From NCBI GenBank assembly GCA_003131985.1, contig PKWH01000359.1:1-25343 (forward strand): DNA of 25,343 bases. Direction: 5' to 3'. The notes beneath the pieces were generated by a model. It was not told where the DNA came from. It saw only the letters and a program-made list of their open reading frames with translations, and did no database searches. Position numbers and translations under genes: made by a program. The stretch's first letter is position 1. Each line of letters starts with the position of its first letter. Below are positions 13,654 through 22,038 of this stretch, piece by piece. The stretch comes from Acidobacteriota bacterium (lineage in GTDB: Bacteria > Acidobacteriota > Terriglobia > Acidiferrales > UBA7541).

Positions 13654-16462
13654 GAACGGTTTTCCTGGCTACGGGAAATTCCAGCCGGAAGGATGTTCCC
13701 TTACCTGGCGTCGAGCGCACGTCAACTTTGCCCGCGTGCTCTTTGATGATGCCGTAACTGACTGAAAGGCCTAATCCGGTGCCGCGTCCGGTGGCCTTGG
13801 TTGTAAAAAACGGATCGAAAATGCGATGTAGATTTTCGGCTGGAATGCCCAATCCGGTATCGGTGACTTCGACTGCAACCGAGCCGTTGTTCGCGCCGGT
13901 GCGCACTTCCAACATGCCTCCGCTCGGCATAGCGTCCCGCGCGTTCATAAACAGGTTGAGAAATACCTGCTGGAGACGCGTGATGGAACCAAGAACGGGC
14001 GGCAACTGTTCCGTATAATTCTTGATGACATTCACCTGAGCGGTTTTGAACGGATGTTGCACCAGCGTGAGGGTCTCTTCCAAAACGGAGTTCAGATTCA
14101 CTTCTACGAATTCCGCTGCCCCGGTCCGCGAGAAATTAAGCAGATTGTTGACGATTTCGCTGGCACGGAACGTTTGCTTTACGATCCGCTCGATTGTTTT
14201 CTGGCGCGGATCGTCGGCGGGGATCTGTTTCGCGAGCATCTGGATATAGTTCGAAATCACGGCGAGCGGGGTGTTCACTTCGTGCGCTACACCCGCAGCC
14301 AGCAGGCCGAGCGAAGTAAGTTTTTCGGTCTGTACCATCTGCTCTTCGAGACGCACGCGCTGGGTGATGTCATCAAGCAGTATGAGCCGGCCCAGGCGAG
14401 CGCCGTTCTTTCCAACCAGCGGCGCGATCGAGGCGTTGATCACCAAACGGCGCCCGGCCGGCGTGTTCAAATGGAATTTGTATATCCCGGAAACGCGGTC
14501 GCTTGCCGCGCGCGAAGAAATTTCGGCCACCAGATCCTGTGGGAGAACGTCCTGCAGGTGACGATGAAGCGCTTCACGGCGCGGAATGGCGAGCAAATCC
14601 TCAAGCTGGGGATTCCAGGATTCGATGCAATCTTCGAGATCGACCGTGAGCACGCCGATATTCAGCGATTCGACGATGTTCTCACTGAAATCTTTCAGCC
14701 GTTCTATCTGCATGGCTTTTTGCTCGAGCGATTGATAGAGCCGCGCATTTTCGATGGCGATGGCCACGTAACCAGCGATGGTGGACAGCAATTCGAGGTC
14801 GTCGGTCGAGAGATAATCACCATCTACCGTTTTGCCGAGGCCCAGAATCGCGACGGTGCGGTCGCGGAAGCGGCAAGCAATGAAATAATTCAGGTCCAGC
14901 TCTTCCAGCGTGCGACGCACCGAGTCAGACTCCTGGCTTGCCGAGCGCGCGGATTCGAAGAACAAACAGCCGCGCTCAAGAGCGGGACGCGAGGGATCGA
15001 GGAATGACAGATCCAGCGGACCTTCAGGCCGCAGTCCCATAGAACGCGAGAGGATGAACTGGGCCGGATGCGCAGGGTCTTCGAGAAATATTGCGAGCCG
15101 ATCCACCAGCAGGGTTTGCGAAACCCGGTCGAGCACGGAGCCGACCAGGGGTTCGAGGCGCACCTCGTTGGTGAGCGCGCGTCCGAACTCGATGAGCGTG
15201 CGGCGGTAATTGAGCCGGTCGCGATAGAAGAAACGGTCGAGGCGCGTCTGTACCCATCCCCGCACGGGCTCAAATAAGAATGCAGCGACGACAATTGCGA
15301 TAACTCCGCCGGCTGGACCGGTGGGCCAGCGGGTGTGAAAAGTTTCGCCGATGAGGGCGATGCCCGCGAAATAAATACCGACGACCGCAGCAGTGGCAAA
15401 GGTGTAAGCGAGTCCGCGCTTGAAGATGATGTCAACGTCCATCAACCGGTAGCGGATGATGGCGTAGCCAAAGCACAGCGGAATGAGCGCGAGGGAGAAA
15501 ACCGAGAGTTTCATCCATGGAGCCGGGACGACACCCACAACGTACGGCACGATATAGAACAGGAGAAAGGGAAGCGAGCCTGCGAATGTCCCGCCGGTAA
15601 CCCACTTTAATTGTTGGCGCAAAACCCCACTGGGTGCGCGACGGTAGCTGAAAAGGAAAATGGTGGCAGCAACCAGGAAATAGATTCCGAGGTTGGCCTG
15701 TTCTACTTTATCGAGCCAGTATCGCGTGCTGAATGCCGGTAGAAAATTCAACGTTCCGAAGGCGATGAAAATATGCAAGGTCAGAAGCGCAGCGGGCAGC
15801 GCGTAGGTGGCTGCCAGCTTCGGCCATAGAGTTCCACGGCGCTCCGGAAATACGAGCGCAAAGTGAACGAGCAAAGCCGGCTGCAGGAGTAGCGCGACCA
15901 CGTTTGCCCAGTAAATCGTTTGGTCGAAAGAATTCAGCTTTCCGGTGTAATGGAAACTGTAAAGAATGAATGAGGCCAAGCAGAAAACGTAAAAATGAAT
16001 CGCGCGCGGCGCGTTCCAACGACGGACGAATATGAACAGCCCGATGAAGAGATACAAAAGCGCCGTTATGCGGAGGTAATTCTCTATCGAGGACGAATTG
16101 TCCTGCGGCGCGGTGACCAGGCGGGTCTCAAAGGCCGCTTGTCCGCGGTGCATCTGGTAGTGCACTTCAGCCCATGGTCCTACATGAAACAAGACTCGAG
16201 TAACATCAGTCGCGCGATGAATGGTGACGCCCCGAACCGACTCAACGCTGTCGTTCTCCCTGATGCCAGCTCTAGCGGCAGGCGAGTCAGCGACAACGTG
16301 CCAAGCAATGACACCCTGGGACGTATCCATCCAGGTGACGCCATCATCTGGAAGAACAAACCGCGAGCGTTGCTGGAAATTCAGAACGGCAAAGACCACT
16401 GCCGAAAGAGTCAAGAGTGCCAGGAGGACTGCGCCTAGCCGCATTCGGAGACTATCGTTCAT
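13646..16462 (-). CDS. Multidomain sensor histidine kinase (PDZ, multi-TM, GAF, PAS)
   Basis: A 938-residue membrane kinase. In order: a TM segment (8-28); a periplasmic PDZ-like domain (about 40-118, HVVADSPAARAGIRENDSVESV); about eight TM segments (130-400); a GAF domain (about 420-575); a PAS domain (about 590-705); HisKA with phosphoacceptor His727 in AGVAHEVNTPL; and HATPase_c with N840 (NLFMNARDAM), DTGLGIP (868-874), FDPFFTTK and GRGTGLGLS. It is intact and catalytically complete. The start ATG has only a weak Shine-Dalgarno. The gene overlaps the downstream regulator start by 8 nt. The PDZ suggests sensing of protein or peptide signals outside the cytoplasm, and GAF/PAS an internal input; both are inference. 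Confidence 0.94.
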   Translation of the reverse strand: MNDSLRMRLGAVLLALLTLSAVVFAVLNFQQRSRFVLPDDGVTWMDTSQGVIAWHVVADSPAARAGIRENDSVESVRGVTIHRATDVTRVLFHVGPWAEVHYQMHRGQAAFETRLVTAPQDNSSSIENYLRITALLYLFIGLFIFVRRWNAPRAIHFYVFCLASFILYSFHYTGKLNSFDQTIYWANVVALLLQPALLVHFALVFPERRGTLWPKLAATYALPAALLTLHIFIAFGTLNFLPAFSTRYWLDKVEQANLGIYFLVAATIFLFSYRRAPSGVLRQQLKWVTGGTFAGSLPFLLFYIVPYVVGVVPAPWMKLSVFSLALIPLCFGYAIIRYRLMDVDIIFKRGLAYTFATAAVVGIYFAGIALIGETFHTRWPTGPAGGVIAIVVAAFLFEPVRGWVQTRLDRFFYRDRLNYRRTLIEFGRALTNEVRLEPLVGSVLDRVSQTLLVDRLAIFLEDPAHPAQFILSRSMGLRPEGPLDLSFLDPSRPALERGCLFFESARSASQESDSVRRTLEELDLNYFIACRFRDRTVAILGLGKTVDGDYLSTDDLELLSTIAGYVAIAIENARLYQSLEQKAMQIERLKDFSENIVESLNIGVLTVDLEDCIESWNPQLEDLLAIPRREALHRHLQDVLPQDLVAEISSRAASDRVSGIYKFHLNTPAGRRLVINASIAPLVGKNGARLGRLILLDDITQRVRLEEQMVQTEKLTSLGLLAAGVAHEVNTPLAVISNYIQMLAKQIPADDPRQKTIERIVKQTFRASEIVNNLLNFSRTGAAEFVEVNLNSVLEETLTLVQHPFKTAQVNVIKNYTEQLPPVLGSITRLQQVFLNLFMNARDAMPSGGMLEVRTGANNGSVAVEVTDTGLGIPAENLHRIFDPFFTTKATGRGTGLGLSVSYGIIKEHAGKVDVRSTPGKGTSFRLEFPVARKTVHA

Positions 16463-16481
16463 CCAGCCACACCCATAGCCT

Positions 16482-16495
16482 CAGCCTAGAGGCTG
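16482..16495. repeat. 14-bp inverted repeat upstream of the histidine kinase gene
   Basis: CAGCCT-AG-AGGCTG is a perfect inverted repeat centred about 26 bp before the kinase ATG. It may be a regulator site or a leader hairpin; no recognised consensus matches. Confidence 0.35.
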
Positions 16496-16546
16496 ATTTA
16501 GTGCAAGCACGTCAGCTTCCAGTAAATTGCAGATTCTATTAATCAT

Positions 16547-16648
16547 ATGCTGTTTATTTTTATAGAGTTACGAGATCCTCTGGTCGAAGAGATTATGGCA
16601 ATCCTATTTGTGGGAGGCATCTTCCCGTTTCCGGTAGCTTACTACTAA
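16547..16648 (+). CDS. Possible 33-residue hydrophobic microprotein
   Basis: An ATG-to-TAA frame of 34 codons fills the gap between the kinase and barrel-protein genes. Its product would have a hydrophobic start (MLFIFIEL), a charged RDPLVEEI segment, a hydrophobic MAILFVGGIFPFPVAYY end, and no cysteine. It could be one membrane-inserted helix. There is no Shine-Dalgarno before the ATG; a second ATG 16 codons in has GAAGAGAT before it. It could be noncoding, or the remnant of a longer gene. It ends one base before the stop of the opposite-strand barrel gene. Confidence 0.25.
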   Translation: MLFIFIELRDPLVEEIMAILFVGGIFPFPVAYY

Positions 16649-18361
16649 CTAGAATTGAAAACTAAGCCCACCGCGGAGATATCGGTAGGTAGGGATCAGC
16701 ACGACTCGACCGTCAGGGGTAGCCAAGGGAACGTACCCTTGCGCAAAGAGGTTACCGCAATCAGCCAGGAATTCCGCGTGACCTGGGATAAAGCTCGGAA
16801 GCGGCTGGTGAATCCCAAGGCTCAAATAGGGATCGAGATGATAAAGAGACTCGCCATAAGGATCCATTGCGGAGACAACCGGACCATTGATCCATTTGTA
16901 GCCAGCCGTAAACTTCGTTCCGATGCGGGGTACTTTTGCGGTAAGGCGCCCACCTGCGCTTTGACGATAGCGCATCGCCAACTGGTTTCTCAAGGCTGCT
17001 TGCGAGGGCTCCTCAGTCGGCGATAATGCTCCCGCATATTCGTAGAGAATCGTCGCTGAAATATTGTCCGTAAACTTTTGGCGATAAGCGACACGCGTCC
17101 CTAGGGAACCAGAATCACCGGCGTCATAGGCGAAGACGTTCGAGACAAAATCCTGTAAATAATCCGGCCCTGTAACGGACCCGTGTCCGAATACCGCCGT
17201 GTGCGTCGAACGGTCGTTGAACACAGCCACCGTGAGACTGGCATTCTTATTGAACGCATGTTCAACCGCCAATTCTTCGTGCAAGCCGTTTTCAAGAACG
17301 GTATGTCCGTCACGCATCAGAACTGTCGGAAATTGATCGAGCGTATTGAGGGCAGATTGCAGAGTGCTTTGATCCCCGGCAGGATCTTGCCATCCATTGG
17401 CGGCGACGAGAATAGACGCCTGCCATGTTGGAGTCAGCTGCATGGCCATTTCAGCACGTGGTCGCACGGCTGCTGTCGTGCCGTCGAGGCCCGCCATCAC
17501 GAAGTCCGAACCATAGCGAAGGCTGATGCGATCTCCGATGGCAAACGAATTGTCAAACGACATTCGCAATCCGCGGAATGTAGGACCATCGGGGCCCAAG
17601 CGCGATTCGCGAATCAGGAGAGTGGTTACTGGCCCTACACCCTGTTCGCCTGAGGGTATCCATTGAGTAGCCAAGCCACCGGAATAAGCCCCGTTTTCGT
17701 AGCTGAACTGGCTGGCCATCAAGAGCTGTTCATGACCGCCAAGAGAGAAATCATATACAAGAGCGGTGCCTGGCGAATCGGACGGATTTGAAACCGAACC
17801 CGGATGATCTGATCCCGAAGTCAGTTCAAGACGCACGCGGCCAGCTTGATTTTGCGCTGTTTCGAACTGACCTGGTGGAACACCGAATATTTCACCATCG
17901 TCTTGCCATCGAAGAACCGGCCGCGTGGCGGCGGCGCTTCGAAGAACCCAAGTCCACTCGTCCGAAGCGATTGGCTGATCAGGTTGGCGCTGTAATTTTT
18001 CAAGCGATGAAAATACGGAGCCAAGAACGATTTCGAGCAGGGTAGTTCGCTCATCATTCACCAGGACATGCTCTTCCATGACGGGGAGAAACCCAGCCAG
18101 AGTCACTTTTATCGAGTATGTACCGGAAGGCAGCAGTGCGCTGGAAAATCGACCGCGATCGTTGGTAAGCAACTCGACCGCCGAGCTGCGGAGCAGTTGA
18201 TCCGAGCTAACGAAGATAGTGGCGCCCATCTGAGGCGTACCGGTAGAGTCCAGTACCACGCCCGAAATCTTTCCGGAATTCGGCGCGGCCACGGCCGCTA
18301 GTGGGAGCAGGCACAGAAGCATACCGAAAATGGATGAGCGAATCACTCGCAAGCTCCCCAC
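16649..18361 (-). CDS. Exported carboxypeptidase-regulatory-domain outer-membrane barrel protein
   Basis: A 570-residue protein with a signal peptide (hydrophobic GMLLCLLPLAAVAA, cut near 26), a carboxypeptidase-regulatory-like beta-sandwich (about 31-112: GKISGVVLDSTGTPQMGATI ... TNDRGRFSSALLPSGTYSIKVTLAGF), then about 450 residues of alternating aromatic-rich strands ending in Phe (LRGGLSFQF), the usual outer-membrane barrel terminus. I see no TonB plug or TonB box, and it is half the length of typical acidobacterial TonB-dependent receptors. The start is GTG with AGGAGG only 4 nt away; a GTG five codons later with GGGGAG is also possible. Its start is separated by 1 nt from the stop of the GWxTD gene, so they form an operon. 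Ligand unknown. Confidence 0.8.
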   Translation of the reverse strand: MGSLRVIRSSIFGMLLCLLPLAAVAAPNSGKISGVVLDSTGTPQMGATIFVSSDQLLRSSAVELLTNDRGRFSSALLPSGTYSIKVTLAGFLPVMEEHVLVNDERTTLLEIVLGSVFSSLEKLQRQPDQPIASDEWTWVLRSAAATRPVLRWQDDGEIFGVPPGQFETAQNQAGRVRLELTSGSDHPGSVSNPSDSPGTALVYDFSLGGHEQLLMASQFSYENGAYSGGLATQWIPSGEQGVGPVTTLLIRESRLGPDGPTFRGLRMSFDNSFAIGDRISLRYGSDFVMAGLDGTTAAVRPRAEMAMQLTPTWQASILVAANGWQDPAGDQSTLQSALNTLDQFPTVLMRDGHTVLENGLHEELAVEHAFNKNASLTVAVFNDRSTHTAVFGHGSVTGPDYLQDFVSNVFAYDAGDSGSLGTRVAYRQKFTDNISATILYEYAGALSPTEEPSQAALRNQLAMRYRQSAGGRLTAKVPRIGTKFTAGYKWINGPVVSAMDPYGESLYHLDPYLSLGIHQPLPSFIPGHAEFLADCGNLFAQGYVPLATPDGRVVLIPTYRYLRGGLSFQF

Positions 18362-18362
18362 G

Positions 18363-20072
18363 TCACCTCCTCTGTGCAGTCGTTGGCGCCGACGGTGCTT
18401 TCACCGTAAAATCCATCGCCGGCGTAATTGTCTGCTTGGTGAGATTATCGGTTACCGCTACTTCAAGCTTGTACGCTCCGGGCGCCAAGGACCCCAGCGT
18501 AATGATGTTCTCCAAAGTCAATTCCTCGCCATGCTCAGGCAATTTATCCTTCGGGATATCAAATTTCAGTACCGGCTCAGCAGTCTTATCTTTCATAACG
18601 CGATACTGGACCGAGGCGTCTGATTTGTGAGTTTTGTCATCCACTTTGAGGTTGTAGATCTGCAGGAAGACGCCCATTCCGTCCGCAGCTCCGAACGCCG
18701 CGTCAAGCTTCGGGCGAACCTTCACATCGCCCAAAACGAACTGGCCGAGCCCAATATCTTTCGATGAAACGGGCGAAATCTGATCGGCAAGAATCAGAGA
18801 ACTCGACGACAAATGGTCGTCCTCAAAGCGTGGAACAGCAAGCCGAGTATTTACCACGCCGACGTTTCCGTTGTTTACGTCCTTCAGCACGATATCGAGG
18901 CGGTAGAGACCAGGGCTCAATGGTACGGCCTTCTGGTAAATTGAAGGGACGGCCTGGGCCTGTTGCAACAACGCCGCCGGAACATCACGTTTCACCGTGT
19001 CCTCAAAAGTTTGCACAATTCGACCGCTCAGCGTGCTGATGCGCCCGAACAGATTCACAGTAGCGGAATCCACTCCCTGCTTTTCTTGAAAACTCAACTG
19101 TCGCGTAGGTATCTGCACGGTAATAGGAACCAGAACCGTCTCAGATGTGATGCGCAGGAAATAAAAGCGGTAATCAAACTTCACCTGATCACGCACGAGC
19201 CGCGAGGTGACCACGGCTTCCAGATCTTTGAATTTCACTGGAGGCGCCTGCTGGATCTTGGCGTAAAGCTCCAGCCGACTAAATTCATTCATGCTCTCAG
19301 GCGCCATTCCGATAGGCGCAGCATCGTGGGTACCGTCGGTGTTATTGAACCGGCTAGTCTTACTAGCCAATCCCATAGATTCCATCTGGGTGAGACCCGC
19401 GCCTGGAACCATCAAAAGGGCATCCTTCTCGCTCGGATCCATCGTGAGATGATATTCACCGCTCATCGACGGGTCCACGAACTCCAGCTCAACGTTTTCG
19501 CCTATACCTTCCAGGTAGCGATAACGCCAGTCTTCGAACGGGTAGGTGGAAGTCTCTCCGCCGCCTTCCTCAGAAGGGCGATCATAACTGCCGCCCGCTG
19601 GATGCGAATCAATTTCATCAGGCGCACCCCACATGATGTAAATGCGTCCACGGTCAGCTTTCCAGCCCGGTATGCCGGAGGAATAATGTTCGTTGGCGTA
19701 TGCAATTCGACGGTAGTGTTCCTCTTTGAATGTGTTGTCGGCCGAATCAGGGTCGGGATTACGACGCTGCCAGAATTGCTCGATGAATTGCTCACGCTCT
19801 TCGTTGGTAGCAAGGTGAAGGAATGCACTGCGCTCTTCCGGGGATATGATGTAGACGACGTCCTCGTCAAGCCATTTCCTATATTGGGAGTCTAGTTCTT
19901 TTCGAAGCTCTTTATCGCTCTTAGCTTTTTGCTTCCCAGACTTCTTGGCCGAATTTTGGTCAGGCTGGCCTTGTTGCTGCTCTTGAGATTCTCCCTGCCC
20001 AAAAGCCAGTGGCGCTACTCCTAAGCCGACAGCCAAAGTCGCCAACAGATACACTCTGACGTAATGGCCCAT
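18363..20072 (-). CDS. Exported GWxTD domain-containing protein
   Basis: The 569-residue protein starts at ATG 20072 with a signal peptide (VYLLATLAVGLGVAPLAFG, cut near 24). A Gln/Lys-rich polar linker follows, then the GWxTD domain (about 48-190): KWLDEDVVYIISPEERSAF, EQFWQRRNPDPDS, GRIYIMWGAPDEIDSHP. The middle and C-terminal parts are beta-rich repeats resembling bacterial immunoglobulin-like folds (LSPGLYRLDIVLKD, LAPGAYKLEVAVTD). The open frame extends to 20420, but its first 116 codons lie upstream of a promoter and lack family character. The function of GWxTD proteins is not known; they are frequent in Acidobacteriota. Co-transcribed with the barrel protein that follows. Confidence 0.87.
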   Translation of the reverse strand: MGHYVRVYLLATLAVGLGVAPLAFGQGESQEQQQGQPDQNSAKKSGKQKAKSDKELRKELDSQYRKWLDEDVVYIISPEERSAFLHLATNEEREQFIEQFWQRRNPDPDSADNTFKEEHYRRIAYANEHYSSGIPGWKADRGRIYIMWGAPDEIDSHPAGGSYDRPSEEGGGETSTYPFEDWRYRYLEGIGENVELEFVDPSMSGEYHLTMDPSEKDALLMVPGAGLTQMESMGLASKTSRFNNTDGTHDAAPIGMAPESMNEFSRLELYAKIQQAPPVKFKDLEAVVTSRLVRDQVKFDYRFYFLRITSETVLVPITVQIPTRQLSFQEKQGVDSATVNLFGRISTLSGRIVQTFEDTVKRDVPAALLQQAQAVPSIYQKAVPLSPGLYRLDIVLKDVNNGNVGVVNTRLAVPRFEDDHLSSSSLILADQISPVSSKDIGLGQFVLGDVKVRPKLDAAFGAADGMGVFLQIYNLKVDDKTHKSDASVQYRVMKDKTAEPVLKFDIPKDKLPEHGEELTLENIITLGSLAPGAYKLEVAVTDNLTKQTITPAMDFTVKAPSAPTTAQRR

Positions 20073-20095
20073 AAAAAACCATTTCCCCTTTGATT

Positions 20096-20112
20096 GGTTA
20101 GAAATTCTAACC
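20096..20112. repeat. 17-bp palindrome over the GWxTD -10 element
   Basis: GGTTAGAA-A-TTCTAACC is a perfect inverted repeat, 8-bp arms around one base. It covers the minus-strand TAGAAT -10 and likely transcription start, the position of a repressor operator. No regulator is identified. Confidence 0.6.
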
Positions 20113-20132
20113 TGTCCGAAGGTACAGGTCAA
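20104..20132 (-). promoter_or_regulatory. Sigma-70-type promoter of the GWxTD/barrel operon
   Basis: On the minus strand TTGACC (20127-20132, 5/6) and TAGAAT (20104-20109, 5/6) are 17 bp apart. Start falls near 20097, giving a leader of about 25 nt with AAAGGGGAA before the ATG. An ACCTGT/ACAGGT arm pair (20110-20115, 20124-20129) occupies the spacer and part of the -35. Confidence 0.68.
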
Positions 20133-20606
20133 TGCAGTTCCCCCGTACGGGATATGAGCACATCGGACGAAATGGGGTTGCCTGGGGTTTTCGGGGGTTT
20201 CTATGGCTGGCGAGCTTCGGAAGCCTAAGCGGCCGCTACGGGCCCCGGCAAGCTGCCAGCGAATCCATCTCCCTTGACGCTTGCAGCGGACGCAAATTGG
20301 CCGCAAGGCCGCGATACTGTTTTTTCCCATGCTAAAAACATCTAGAATGGTAGTCTTATGGATAGATGCGCAATTCGTCGGGCCAGGGGCCAAGTTAATG
20401 GGAATTGGGCAATTGGCCATCGAAGGGAAGAGGAAGAATCCTTGGAACCAGAAAGTGGGACTGGAATCGTCCGAAGATTAATATAGCTAACTGTCTTTAT
20501 CTCTTTATCTTCGTCTAATCCGGAAACATTTCGGCCCCTTCGGACGTATGGAATAGTGTGGCGGATGGCTCCGTCCCGCCACGTGAGGACGTAAAAGGTT
20601 GATGCA

Positions 20607-22010
20607 ATGAAAACCTGGCAAAAAGTGTTAATCGGTGTGGGTGCTGTAGTCGTGCTTGGTAGCATTGCGTGGTACAGCGTCTATCAGGCGAACAAGGGTG
20701 TCGTGCAGGTGCAGACCGGCAAAGTCGTAAAGCAGGACCTGACCTCGGTCGTAACGGCATCCGGTGAAGTCAGACCAAAGAATTATACGAACGTCCTAGG
20801 AGAAGGTATCGGGAAAATTACGGATATTGTGGTGAAAGAGGGTGACCATGTGAAGAAGGGCAACATCCTGCTGCATCTGGAAAACATCCAGCCGGCCGCG
20901 GACGTTCAAGCCCAGGAGGCCAGCATTAGCTCCACCGAAGCCGGCATGCGTGTGGCCTCTGCAAGTTACGACTCTGCGGTCGCGACGCTCGCCCAGCGCC
21001 AGGCGGACCTCGAAAAGGCAAAGTTTGATTGGCAGCGCACACAAGAGCTTTACAAAGATCAGCTCATAGCCAAACAGGAGTTTGACGCAAATAAAGCTAC
21101 CTACGACAGCGCTGTGGCGGCGCTTAACGCTTCCAAGGCGCAGGTTGAACAAGCGCGCGCGTCGCGAGATCAATCGCGCGATAACATGAATCAGAACGAG
21201 GCTGTCCTAAAGCATACAAAGGACATTCTCCGCAAAACGACCTATACAGCGCCGATCGATGGGATTGTCAGTTACATCGCTGTGCGCGTGGGCGAAAATG
21301 TCGTACCCGGAATTCAGAACGCCGAAGGCAGTAACCTGATGACGATTTCCGACATGAGCATTGTCACCGCTGAAGTGAAGGTCGACGAAACCGACATCAC
21401 AAATGTGCGCGAGGGGCAGCCTGCCGAGGTGACCATTGATGCGCTTCCCGGCAAGACGTTCAAAGGCCATGTAACTCAAGTGGGCGAGCTAGCCATTCTG
21501 CGTTCGTCTGGACAGGCAGCTACCACGCAAACGACTGCGAATACCCAGGAAGCGCGCGATTTCAAAGTCGTGGTCACCGTGGATAATCCACCGGAGGCGC
21601 TCCGGCCGGGCCTTTCCGCCACCGCCAAAATTCAGACTGCGGAGAAAAAAGATGCACTGACCATTCCGATTCAGGCGCTGGCCGTGCGGACGGAAAAGGA
21701 ACTCGAAGACGCGAAGCCGGGCAAGAAAGGGAGTGACGTCACTCTCGCGGCTTCCAAGCCGTCGACCGGGGCGAATGGTGATTCCAAGAAGACCGACATT
21801 CAGGGAGTTTTTGTCATTCGCGATAAGAAGGCAGAGTTCGTTCCGGTGCAGACAGGTATCGCGGGCGTGACCGATATCGAGGTTACCAGCGGACTGAAAG
21901 ATGGCGACGAAATTGTCATTGGGAGCTACAAGGCGCTTCGCACACTGCGGCCTGGCGCTCCAGTGAAGGTGGACAACTCGGCGCCCAAACGCGAAGAGTC
22001 GTCGACCTAG
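20607..22010 (+). CDS. HlyD/MacA-like periplasmic adaptor protein of an ABC efflux system
   Basis: A 467-residue membrane-anchored adaptor. An N-terminal TM helix (6-27) is followed by the barrel-sandwich half VLGEGIGKITDIVVKEGDHVKKGNILLHLEN (about 64-94), a long coiled-coil hairpin (about 100-205, heptad-rich QADLEKAKFDWQRTQELYKD), the second lipoyl half TYTAPIDGIVSYIAVRVGENV, then beta-barrel and membrane-proximal domains. Pattern and length fit MacA/HlyD proteins linking an inner-membrane ABC transporter to an outer-membrane channel. A polar insert of about 30 residues near 365-395 looks flexible. AAAAGG lies upstream of the ATG. The next gene, 28 bp downstream, is the matching ATPase; no permease follows. 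Confidence 0.9.
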   Translation: MKTWQKVLIGVGAVVVLGSIAWYSVYQANKGVVQVQTGKVVKQDLTSVVTASGEVRPKNYTNVLGEGIGKITDIVVKEGDHVKKGNILLHLENIQPAADVQAQEASISSTEAGMRVASASYDSAVATLAQRQADLEKAKFDWQRTQELYKDQLIAKQEFDANKATYDSAVAALNASKAQVEQARASRDQSRDNMNQNEAVLKHTKDILRKTTYTAPIDGIVSYIAVRVGENVVPGIQNAEGSNLMTISDMSIVTAEVKVDETDITNVREGQPAEVTIDALPGKTFKGHVTQVGELAILRSSGQAATTQTTANTQEARDFKVVVTVDNPPEALRPGLSATAKIQTAEKKDALTIPIQALAVRTEKELEDAKPGKKGSDVTLAASKPSTGANGDSKKTDIQGVFVIRDKKAEFVPVQTGIAGVTDIEVTSGLKDGDEIVIGSYKALRTLRPGAPVKVDNSAPKREESST

Positions 22011-22038
22011 TTGAGCTGAATCCAGGAGCACATTGCGC

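Larger units (their letters stand above)
20073..20606. other. 534-bp intergenic region between divergent transcription units
   Basis: No convincing gene. The left 80 bp hold the GWxTD promoter and three inverted repeats. The rest (about 20150-20470) has GC-rich and then AT-rich stretches with only short open frames that show no coding character; I see no riboswitch or RNA motif I recognise. A promoter for the adaptor gene is expected in the right part; candidate -10 sequences (TAGAAT at 20343, TAATAT at 20479) lack a good -35 and I do not call them. Confidence 0.6.

Noticed and set aside
16593..16610. TGGCAATCCTATTTGT as a sigma-54 (-24/-12) promoter
   Set aside because: GG is present but the required GC at the -12 position is TG, and no gene of fitting direction follows.
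20073..20420. 116-codon extension of the GWxTD protein
   Set aside because: Upstream of the promoter; the signal peptide begins at 20072.
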